Shown piece after piece: positions 28,545 to 35,986 of a stretch of 64,000 nt of DNA. Origin of the DNA: Paracoccaceae bacterium (GTDB taxonomy: Bacteria; Pseudomonadota; Alphaproteobacteria; Rhodobacterales; Rhodobacteraceae); assembly GCA_033344815.1 (NCBI GenBank), contig JAWPMR010000001.1, positions 1,908,136 through 1,972,135 on the forward strand, read 5' to 3'. Under the pieces are notes generated by a model. The model was given only the letters and a program-made list of their open reading frames with translations, was not told where the DNA came from and searched no databases. A program made the position numbers and the translations under genes. Every line of letters begins with the position of its first letter. The first letter of the stretch is position 1.

Positions 28545-28581
28545 GCTGACGCGCACCGCCGCCCTTGCCGGGCGGCGTCAG
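28545..28581 (+). terminator. Stem-loop ending the dioxygenase-pirin operon
   Basis: The arms CGCCGCCC (28557-28564) and GGGCGGCG (28570-28577) flank a TTGCC loop. An outer CTGA/TCAG pairing widens the stem, and a short TTTGGTT follows. Its position past the last gene fits a factor-independent terminator with a weak U-tract. Confidence 0.6.
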
Positions 28582-28655
28582 TTTGGTTCCGGATAGCTTC
28601 TCGTTTACTGCGGAAAACTGAAACGGGTTCGAGTTCGTCTGACCGGACCCTTTCT

Positions 28656-29620
28656 CCCTGCATCATCGGAATGGACGCTTGCGGCTCTGCCCATCACTGT
28701 GGTCGCGTTGCTCAAGTTGCAGGCCATGAAGTCAGGCTATCCCAGCACAGTACGTCAAAGCATTCGTCAGACGCCAAAAGAATGGTGCAATCGATGTTAA
28801 GCCAATTAGTGGAGATTATTTCGCGGCCTTCCACGCAAACTGTTGCTGTGAAACCGAGAATCCGCAAACTCAAGCAATTTTGCTCCTGACACGTGAGATG
28901 TTTGTTCGGCAGCGCACTCAGCTAATCAATTTTGTCCGGGAGCATTTGACAGAATTTGGCATAGTCTTGCCGCAGCAGCGACGAAAGGGGAGGCTTTTGG
29001 GGAAGCGTTGCAGTTCAAAGTTCATCAACGCCCCCGAAATCGTCAATTCAATGGTTGAGATTTACCTCAGATAGATCGAGACCATTGACCACGACGTTGT
29101 GGAGCTCGACATCTATGTTAAGAAGAGCGTTCTTTGGAATTCTGAAGCCAGACGATTACAGACTATATTAGGTGTCGGCTCAATGTGCGTCATGGCCATT
29201 CAGGCCTTCTGCCCCCTTCAGACCTTTCGGAAAAACCGCGATTTTGCTGCCTGGCTCAGTTTGGTCCCGCCACAACAGGCCACAGGAGGCTGAGATCAGC
29301 TTGGGAGAATGACAAGGATGGGGCAGCGAGATGTTCGTAAACCACTGATTTATGGCGCAGTGTCGGTCAAAAGTGACCGTGAACGGAAAGGACATTGCGA
29401 AGATGCATGGCGCGCGCTGACGTTTGAGAAGAGATCACATATGGTCGTTGCGGTCGCTCTGGCGACCCGAATGGCTCGACGACTTTAGGCAACGATAGCC
29501 AAAGAACAAAATTACGGAATTCGGGTCGTGGCCTAATCGCGCGGTCAGGATACCGGCGGGACTGAAAGGACAAAAGAAGAGTTACCGAACAATACGATCA
29601 TGGGATCGGCGGCGGAAAAA
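28656..29620 (+). pseudogene. IS110/IS1111-family transposase remnant
   Basis: Ordered fragments in several frames match an IS110-class transposase: IIGMDACGSAHHCGRVAQ, GHEVRL, YVKAFVRRQKNGAI, LLTREMFVRQRTQLINFVRE with HLTEFGIVLPQ, RRLQTILGVGSMCVMAIQAF, RDFAAWLSLVPPQQATGG and RMTRMGQRDVRKPLIYGA. The last pieces (VVAVALATRMARRL, ATIAKEQNYGIRV) reach about 29530. Frameshifts and stops run through all of it, and no N-terminal DEDD start was recognised. It is an old insertion between the electrophile operon and the accessory region. Confidence 0.75.
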
Positions 29621-29913
29621 CCAATGCAAGATGGTGGCCCTCGAGGCGGTTAATCTGATTTGGAACCGCGCCTCATGTCTCCATAAAGGCCCGTGGTCAT
29701 TGTAACGGCACTCTAGAGGCTGGACACATCACAGGATCTGATCAGCCGTTCCAAAATCTTGAATTCACTCTCAGTATCCGGGAAATCCACACAAATTTTT
29801 TGTGAAATCTGTGCTGATTGTAGCTGTTACGCCCCGGGCTTTACGGGGAAAGAAGCTGATAATCTGAACCGTTACACGGAACTCCAAGTATTCCTTCTTG
29901 TGGTAGCTGATTT

Positions 29914-30632
29914 TTAGCAAATGCGCGGGAGCTGTTCGCCCACCAACGTATCAACGAGACGCTGACCACCGAAGAGCGTTTTCATTGTGACGCGCCCGGG
30001 ATGCCCAACTTTTGCGCGTCCAATTATTGTGGCTTCTCGCCCCTCTGGCAACGCCCGCATGGCTGAAAGGGCCGCCGGTGCTTCAGCCTCCGGTACAAAC
30101 ATCACGAGCGTGCCTTCGTTCGCGAGGTACAGCGGATCAAGACCCAGCACCTCGCAGACGCCCTTCACCTCGGTTCTAAGTGGCAAAGTGATTTCATCAA
30201 TTTCGATGCTCACGCCTGCAGCTTCCGCCATTTCGTTTAGACACGAGGCGACCCCACCGCGGGTCGCATCACGTGCGGCGCGGACATTGGGCGCGGCTTG
30301 CAGGACATGTTCGATCAGGCCATTGAGGCTCTGGCAGTCCGACTCCAGATCAGTAAAAAGCGCCATATCACCGCGTGCCGCAAGAATGGCTGCGCCATGA
30401 TCTCCCAGCACTCCGTTTACAATCGCCACATCGTTGGGTTGGATCATATCTGCCGCAAGGTGGCGCCCCGCCGGTATCACGCCGACGCCGGAGGTGGTGA
30501 CAAAGACCTGATCCGCAGAGCCGCGTTCAACAACTTTAGTATCTCCGGTCACGATCTGCACACCCGCTTTCTGGGCCTCGGCTTGCATTGAGGCAACAAC
30601 CCGCCGCAAGAGCGCAATGTCTGACGTCAGCG
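29914..30632 (-). pseudogene. hypE: HypE hydrogenase maturation protein, 3' fragment
   Basis: The open frame gives the C-terminal two thirds of HypE: LLRRVVASMQAEAQKAGVQI, VTGDTKVVERGSADQVFVTT, the AIR-synthase segment ARDATRGGVASCLNEMAEAA, and the C-terminal PRIC. The last cysteine is the residue that HypF carbamoylates and HypE converts to thiocyanate for the NiFe-hydrogenase CN ligands. The N-terminal part, with its first ATP-binding region, is missing; an in-frame TAA lies near 30632 just before the IS at 30657. No other hyp or hydrogenase gene is in the window. The fragment still looks well conserved, so its loss is probably recent. Confidence 0.85.
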
Positions 30633-30703
30633 CTTATGGATCCAAATAGGGTTATTTGCTAAGGGAGTGTTTGTTGCTCATCGTAACCACCGAGGAGTGG
30701 ACG

Positions 30704-31060
30704 ATGAGAAAGACAGCGAAGAGCCCTGGCGAGAAGATCGTCAAAGATATTAAACGTGCAACGCGCAAGCACTATTCATCTGAAGAGAAGATCAGGATCG
30801 TGTTGGATGGTCTGCGTGGTGAAAACAGCATTGCTGAGCTGTGCCGCCGTGAAGGGATATCGCAGGGCATCTACTACAAATGGTCGAAAGACTTCATGGA
30901 GGCCGGAAAGAAGCGGCTAGCTGGGGACACAGCACGCGCTGCGAACACTGATGAGGTCAAGGAACTGCGCCGCGAAGCCAAGGAGCTCAAAGAGGTGGTG
31001 GCAGAACAAACGCTCGAACTGCGTCTTCTCAAAAAAAGCATGCTCGGGCCCTCTCAGTGA
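30704..31060 (+). CDS. IS3-family OrfA (helix-turn-helix protein)
   Basis: The protein of about 118 residues has the helix-turn-helix EEKIRIVLDGLRGENSIAEL with LCRREGISQGIYYKWSKDF, followed by a coiled coil (ELRREAKELKEVVAEQTLEL). Its TGA (31058-31060) is followed directly by the ATG of the downstream frame in the same phase. The ATG at 30704 (RKTAKSPGEK) follows a GGAG-type site; an in-frame ATG-free extension back to 30656 lies over the left end of the element. Confidence 0.85.
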   Translation: MRKTAKSPGEKIVKDIKRATRKHYSSEEKIRIVLDGLRGENSIAELCRREGISQGIYYKWSKDFMEAGKKRLAGDTARAANTDEVKELRREAKELKEVVAEQTLELRLLKKSMLGPSQ

Positions 31061-32086
31061 ATGCAAGACATTCACCTGCCGGGTAATAGATGGGGGCGAC
31101 CACGAATGAGGTACCCCGCATCTGAGAAGCTTGAGATCATCCGGCTGGTCGAGGGGTCGCATCTGTCGGCCCGTCTGACATTAGCCAAGCTCGGCATTCC
31201 GCGCACCACGTTCTATCGCTGGTACGGCCGGTATCTTCAACGCGGTGAGGCTGGTCTGCAGGACCAATCGCCCAAGCCAAAGCATGTCTGGAACCGCGTG
31301 CCTGACGACGTGAAGCGCAAGGTTGTCGACTTCGCCTTGAAAGAGACAGAGCTGTCACCGCGCGAACTGGCAGTGACGTTCACGGATCAAGAGCGCTACT
31401 TTGTGTCAGAATCCACTGTCTATCGCGTGCTCAAAGCGCATGATCTGATCACCAGCCCAGCCTTCATCGTCATGAAAGCCGCCAGCGAGTTCAAAGACAA
31501 AACCACGGCCATCAATCAGCTTTGGCAGACCGACTTCACCTACATCAAGGTCCTTGGTTGGGGCTGGTTCTATCTCAGTACGGTTCTGGACGACTACAGT
31601 CGCTACATCGTCTCCTGGAAACTCTGCACGAACATGCGGGCCGAAGACGTGACCGATACACTGGACCTCGCGTTGCAAGCGTCTGGCTGTGATCAGGTCC
31701 ATGTCGTTCACAAGCCACGTCTGCTCAGCGATAACGGATCAAGCTACGTCTCCGGGGATCTGGCGGAATGGTTGAAAGACAAAGGCATGAAGCACTCGCG
31801 CGGAGCCCCCTATCATCCGCAAACCCAAGGCAAGATCGAGCGGTGGCATCAAACCCTGAAGAACCGCATCTTGCTGGAAAACTACTTCCTGCCAGGTGAC
31901 CTCGAAGCGCAAATCGAAGCCTTCGTCGATCATTACAATCATCAGCGATATCACGAGAGCATCAACAACGTCACACCTGCTGACGTCTACTTCGGGCGTG
32001 ACAAAGCCATTCTAAAACAACGCGAAAAGATCAAACGAAAGACACTCGAAGCGCGACGCTTGCATCACCGCCAGCACGCCGCATAA
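31061..32086 (+). CDS. IS3-family OrfB transposase (DDE)
   Basis: The protein of 341 codons includes a helix-turn-helix (LAKLGIPRTTFYRWYGRYLQ) and the rve integrase core with DDE residues: Asp in LWQTDFTYIKVLGWGW, Asp in LLSDNGSSYVSG, and Glu in QTQGKIERWHQTLKN. It may start at the ATG at 31061, coupled to the orfA stop, or at 31106 (RYPASEKLEIIRLVE), which better matches relatives. The frame is intact and the element may be active. Confidence 0.9.
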   Translation: MQDIHLPGNRWGRPRMRYPASEKLEIIRLVEGSHLSARLTLAKLGIPRTTFYRWYGRYLQRGEAGLQDQSPKPKHVWNRVPDDVKRKVVDFALKETELSPRELAVTFTDQERYFVSESTVYRVLKAHDLITSPAFIVMKAASEFKDKTTAINQLWQTDFTYIKVLGWGWFYLSTVLDDYSRYIVSWKLCTNMRAEDVTDTLDLALQASGCDQVHVVHKPRLLSDNGSSYVSGDLAEWLKDKGMKHSRGAPYHPQTQGKIERWHQTLKNRILLENYFLPGDLEAQIEAFVDHYNHQRYHESINNVTPADVYFGRDKAILKQREKIKRKTLEARRLHHRQHAA

Positions 32087-32121
32087 TCAAACCAACCAGA
32101 TGAGCCAAACTCTCTCTTAGC

Positions 32122-32448
32122 TTAGGCCGCCTTTGGTGCCAAAAACCCTGACGACGGACAACAGCCTCTAACAAAAGTGCCAAATCGTTCGTCCGATTTG
32201 AGATCGTTAGATAGCTCGCCTATGGTCACATCGATTTGGATAAGGTTGGACGTATCACAGTCCAAGAAATCAGCTTCCATGAAGGTGATCCATCTAGGCG
32301 AAAGCGTCGCTTCGATTGCGTCTAGCAGGCTTGTTTTTCCTATGTCACCGGAGCCAATCAAGCAACAGAACGGCGCTTGTGGCTTCCAATATAAAGATGC
32401 AATACCCTTGAAATTCTGAACGGTTACTTCTCTAATCTGCATAAACAA
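32122..32448 (-). pseudogene. OLD-like AAA ATPase, N-terminal fragment
   Basis: The opening MQIREVTVQNFKGIASLYWK and the Walker A loop LIGSGDIGKTSLLDAIE are those of OLD-family/DUF2813 SMC-like ATPases, which in full length carry a C-terminal Toprim nuclease and often act in phage defence (OLD, Gabija GajA, PARIS AriA). The frame is cut at about residue 105: its stop is made by the end of the inserted IS. The remaining ATPase and any nuclease domain are absent. Calling it OLD-like is a family inference from the N-terminus only. Confidence 0.75.
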
Positions 32449-32647
32449 ACTCTTCGGCTATGGATGTCTCCATAAGAGTATAGCAGGATGGCATTTACTA
32501 GGCTGCACGTGTCATCGGCGGACGATATTCCGAGACTATGCGCCGCGGGCATGCCATGGAGCGACGCAAGTCATGTGCGGTTCCACGCTTTCCGAGATTG
32601 ACGAGGCACTGGCTGAGGATATCTTAGCGATGACGTAAACGAAATCC

Positions 32648-33259
32648 GTGGACTCCTTTTGGAACTCTCCATCAATGAAAAAGAGAATTAGCCGCTCGTC
32701 CAAGCATCCGACACTTCATACTCTCATCATCGGCGACATTCGCGCGGCTTGGGAGAAGATGTATTGGGACGTAGACCTCTTCGGAGATGCCCAACGATCA
32801 TTCCCGGAAGAACAAGAACCTCTAGCCTACTTAGCATGGAATGCTTGTATTGCGGCTTCTTCTTTAGAGAGTTGGTCTTTGACGGAATGGAAGAGGCAAC
32901 GTCGAAAGAATAAAATCAAAGCACAGGATAAGGACTTCAATGATTTACTGGAACGTATGATACCTCATCAGGGGCTCTGTGTTGATGTAGCGAATACTAC
33001 AAAACATGGCGACCATCGCGAACTTCGCTGGAAAGGTGGCGAACTTGGGCTGAGATACGATGAGGCAAGCGAGCATAGTCCGCCCGGTTTTGCAGTTCTG
33101 AATTTGACCGAGGATGGGACTAGCTACCTCTACAATGACCTTCATGATTTGCCGCGTCTTTGGTGGGCAATCCTTCAAGCCGTGGACTTGGTTTCAGGCG
33201 AACAACCTACACCTGATTGGTGGCAACGCAAGATGGCGCGACTTTTCAATCGACCGTAA
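32648..33259 (+). CDS. Uncharacterised 203-residue protein in accessory region
   Basis: I do not recognise this protein. It is soluble and rich in Trp (for example RAAWEKMYWDVDLFG, ASSLESWSLTEWKRQRR, LRWKGGELGLRY, LPRLWWAILQAVDLV, TPDWWQRKMARLF), with no signal peptide or membrane segment. The Lys/Arg patch KRQRRKNKIKAQDK could bind nucleic acid. A second ATG at 32675 (KKRISRSSKH) is a possible start. It lies divergently from the truncated OLD-like gene and next to the reverse transcriptase, in visibly A+T-richer DNA, which suggests acquisition with the island. It is intact while its neighbours are broken. Confidence 0.65.
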   Translation: MDSFWNSPSMKKRISRSSKHPTLHTLIIGDIRAAWEKMYWDVDLFGDAQRSFPEEQEPLAYLAWNACIAASSLESWSLTEWKRQRRKNKIKAQDKDFNDLLERMIPHQGLCVDVANTTKHGDHRELRWKGGELGLRYDEASEHSPPGFAVLNLTEDGTSYLYNDLHDLPRLWWAILQAVDLVSGEQPTPDWWQRKMARLFNRP

Positions 33260-33364
33260 GAGATTACTACCATCTGCCGAAATGGGATTTCTCCAAGGAT
33301 GCTGCAAGAAACGTACAAGGTCTTGCACACTATGTGGTAGGGATGGCTTAATTACCAAACTGAG

Positions 33365-34846
33365 TCAGGCATCCGTAACAATTGATTTGATCAAGAAATT
33401 CATCTGAGATGAATTGCCAAAATATTCAAGTTTGTGGTTGCGAGAAATCGGAAGGAGTTTGCGATGTCCAACTGCACTCGCCCAGGCCAACCAATCCGAA
33501 CGCCCGGCCACCAAATGACCATCCCTCATCTCAAGCAACCCATATCTGTTGTCGGGTATCTCAAGGATTTTTGCTTTTGAGATGTCTGTCGCATTCTTGT
33601 GATCATAGAGTTTTCCAATAATGCGCGGTGCAAACTCTGTATCCATGAGAAAATCCTGCAATATCCATGCAAACCAGAACAGTTGGTACTCTTGCAGTCC
33701 ACTGTTGTCGGCGGATTCCTCCAAAAACTCACCTATAAAGTCATTGTCATCCAAATGTTTGCAGAACGACCAGATATTCTTGGCTAAGTGTGGGAACGCC
33801 TGCGCGAAGCCAGCTAAGTGGGGACGTACCTCTTCTGTATGATCTCTGAAGACACTCAATATGAGCTCTGCATCTTCCTCTTCAAGATGTTCAGCCTGCA
33901 ACAGATTTCGAATGTATTGGAGCTCTTCTTCGGTCAGTTGGAGCGCTTCGAGCGCGGCTTCAAAATCATCGAGATAAGCATGCTTCTCTGCAATGCGACG
34001 CTTAGCAAGCAAACTTGCTTTGACATCGTCAACTTCTTCTTCGATTTTTGTACCATCTTTTGCACCGATCTTGGTCTTACTTGGGTTGACCGATAACCCT
34101 TTTTGTCCGAGCAGCTTTTGGATCGAGTGAAAGTCGATGGTAAGCGCTTCCGGGTCGTCAGACTATAAACAAAAGTCATCCATAAATCTGACAATCGCAG
34201 ATGACTTGATCGCATGATGCTGTTCAACAAACCGCAGGAAATCATTTCCTACCATTTTCGCCGGGTAGATTCCCTGCGGCCAACAGTCGATGCTTCGCCC
34301 GGAGTTTATCTGACGCAAGAACGTACCAAGCGAGTTGACGTCTTTAGCGGACGCACCAGCATTTGCGAACCAAGACACGATATCGTGGTGGTAAATCCCA
34401 TTAAAGTAAGACGCGACATCGAAACTTAGAGAGTGATCATATAGAGCTTCATAAGCAGATTGGGCCTGTTTGAAACCTTTATATGATGACGAGGCGGAAA
34501 GAGGTTCGCCTGCTTCGAAGCGGTAACCAAAGTGCTTTTTGTCGTCTTTGAATGGTTTCCTGAACCTAGATCGATTTTGATAAACTACATCATAGAGGAA
34601 AAATTCCGAAACCGGGTCGAGCTTTACAGTCCGACGTAGATGGTTTTTGGGCTTAGATGCGTAAACTCTTGTCTGTGCCATAAATTGAAATGCCGTGTCT
34701 TCAGGCTTGTCATTCAAGCATTTCTTGATGTGTTCTCGTATCTTTTTCTCACCATTTTCGATCAAGAAACGGCAGGATTCCATCGGGAAAAGAGCGCTGA
34801 AGTAATCGTATTCAAAGAACTCTTTTGTTGATTTTACTTCAGGCAT
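33365..34846 (-). pseudogene. Reverse transcriptase of Abi/UG (defence) type, split by an in-frame TAG
   Basis: Reading from 34846, the first 227 codons give a reverse-transcriptase domain. They include RRTVKLDPVSEFFLYDVVYQ, motif A FDVASYFNGIYHHDIVSW, the PQG motif in CWPQGIYPAKMVGND, and the catalytic box VRFMDDFCL. A TAG (34163-34165) follows directly. The same frame then continues to 33365 as SDDPEALTIDFHSIQKLLGQ, GLSVNPSKTKIG and a long helical C-terminal part (DNDFIGEFLEESADN and so on). The total of about 493 codons fits Abi/UG reverse transcriptases, which carry helical C-termini and act in phage defence. No group II intron RNA or maturase domain was seen, nor an msr/msd I could identify. 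Either a nonsense mutation or readthrough applies. The exact UG/DRT class was not determined. Confidence 0.8.
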
Positions 34847-35239
34847 AATAACTCAGCTGCTAACGTTTGACCCTTCGCATATCTAATGAATCTTCCGGCT
34901 ATAGTCTATCATGCGCGCGGGATTCTTATAGATGCCACCCCTGTGTGACCCCCTCCAAAAATTCATCGCGGACCACCATTGCCGATTGCATCTCAGTTAA
35001 CGTCTGCTTCTGCCATGCCCCCGATCCAGGTTGCTTCCGCAGCGAAGGTCAGCTTCCCTGAAGAACCATACCGAAAGAAGACCGATCAGACCGCTCGGCA
35101 TTGAAGGTCTGCTTTTGCGGTATCTCAAAGTTCTCGCCGCAAAGCGGCGAATTCACACTTTCCGCCCTTTCTGTGGAAAACAGCGTTTTGCTGACGCAGA
35201 AAGTAGCCCTCTAATCTGGGCGCAAGCGCCCTTCCTATC
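34847..35239. other. Gap without recognised gene
   Basis: This stretch is upstream of the reverse transcriptase, so its promoter or a noncoding RNA could be here. No stem-loop array or reading frame was convincing. Confidence 0.3.
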
Positions 35240-35530
35240 AGGCTTTGCGTGTATGCTGCGATGCAGGAAAGATCTTGGCCAATTTGCCTAGATTTTAGGC
35301 GGTGGCGGCGAGTAGGAATTCGTCATTTGCGCCGCATGGGCCTCGCAATCGCAGCCTGCCCAAGCCAAGGATGCATTTGAGGTGGGCAAAGAGCACCTCG
35401 ACCTTCCTTCTCAGTTTTGTGAATTGCCGTAGCGATGACTTTTGGCGGTATCATGCGCAACGTAACTACCGTCCTTTTGTTCTTCGCGATTGACTGTGCG
35501 GCGCACGTATTTTTGAGGTCAAGCTTGACT
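35240..35530 (-). pseudogene. IS1182-like transposase, C-terminal scrap
   Basis: Two frames on the minus strand give QKYVRRTVNREEQ, then LRRKVEVLFAHLKCILGLGR and LRLRGPCGANDEFLLAATA, a stop, and NLGKLAKIFP. This is the C-terminal end of IS1182-class DDE transposases (KVEMLFAHLK followed by RGxxGAxDEFLLAATAQNLRxLA). The TAA stands where CAA or CAG is expected (Gln of ATAQNL). Confidence 0.7.
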
Positions 35531-35641
35531 TCGACAACAACCACAACCCAAACTTGAAGTTACAAGGTGGACAGAACTTTTCAGCGAAACGCGGTGCGAA
35601 TTACCCTCATGTTGTAAAGTCGGCAAAGAACCTAAGCCCGT

Positions 35642-35986
35642 TCAGCCGTCCCCGTAGGCTTCCATGACCAAGATGAACGCCTGACGCTCGGCCTCTGCGC
35701 GTGTCAGGCCTGCGTCATATTCGAGGATTGCGGCGCGTTCTTCGAAAGCGTCGCGCGCGATTGGATCCAGCGCCATGAACTTTGCGACCAGCGACATTTG
35801 CGACACTTTAAGTTTTTCTATCTTGGCCAGAGGCTTAGGTGTCGTTTGCATGCGCGCTTTCTCAGGCGTTGTCGCAAATATTGTGGGCGAACTTGTGATC
35901 GATGCCGCGGCAACTGTTTCGTCGGTATACGTAAACAACTTATACACTGGTGCGGACCCTCCACGCTTTTGCAACTGTCCGGCCAT
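35642..35986 (-). CDS. Small uncharacterised protein overlapping the DUF3987 gene end
   Basis: The 114-residue frame reads GQLQKRGGSAPVYKLFTYTD, then a probably disordered linker and a helical C-terminal part (VSQMSLVAKFMALDPIARDA, ILEYDAGLTRAEAERQAFIL). The DPxARxxFEERAAILEYDAGLxRxxAE pattern is common in short proteins encoded beside phage/plasmid primase-like genes, where it may be a protein-protein contact segment. Its start overlaps the end of the DUF3987 gene by 47 bp in a different frame, so translation is probably coupled. Function unknown. Confidence 0.6.
   Translation of the reverse strand: MAGQLQKRGGSAPVYKLFTYTDETVAAASITSSPTIFATTPEKARMQTTPKPLAKIEKLKVSQMSLVAKFMALDPIARDAFEERAAILEYDAGLTRAEAERQAFILVMEAYGDG

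Larger units (their letters stand above)
30657..32122 (+). mobile_element. Intact IS3-family insertion sequence
   Basis: The element carries an orfA/orfB pair. Its left end (TGCTAAGGGAGTGTTTG then TTGCTCATC) and right end (AGCTAAGAGAGAGTTTGG then CTCATC in reverse complement) are imperfect inverted repeats, which place the borders near 30657 and 32122. No direct repeat of the target was recognised. The left flank is truncated hypE and the right flank a truncated OLD-like gene, two unrelated genes, so the element probably marks a deletion or recombination joint rather than a simple insertion. Confidence 0.85.

Noticed and set aside
34847-35239. Possible retron msr/msd noncoding RNA next to the reverse transcriptase
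   Set aside because: No convincing inverted repeats or branching-G context were found; the RT motifs also fit Abi/UG types better.
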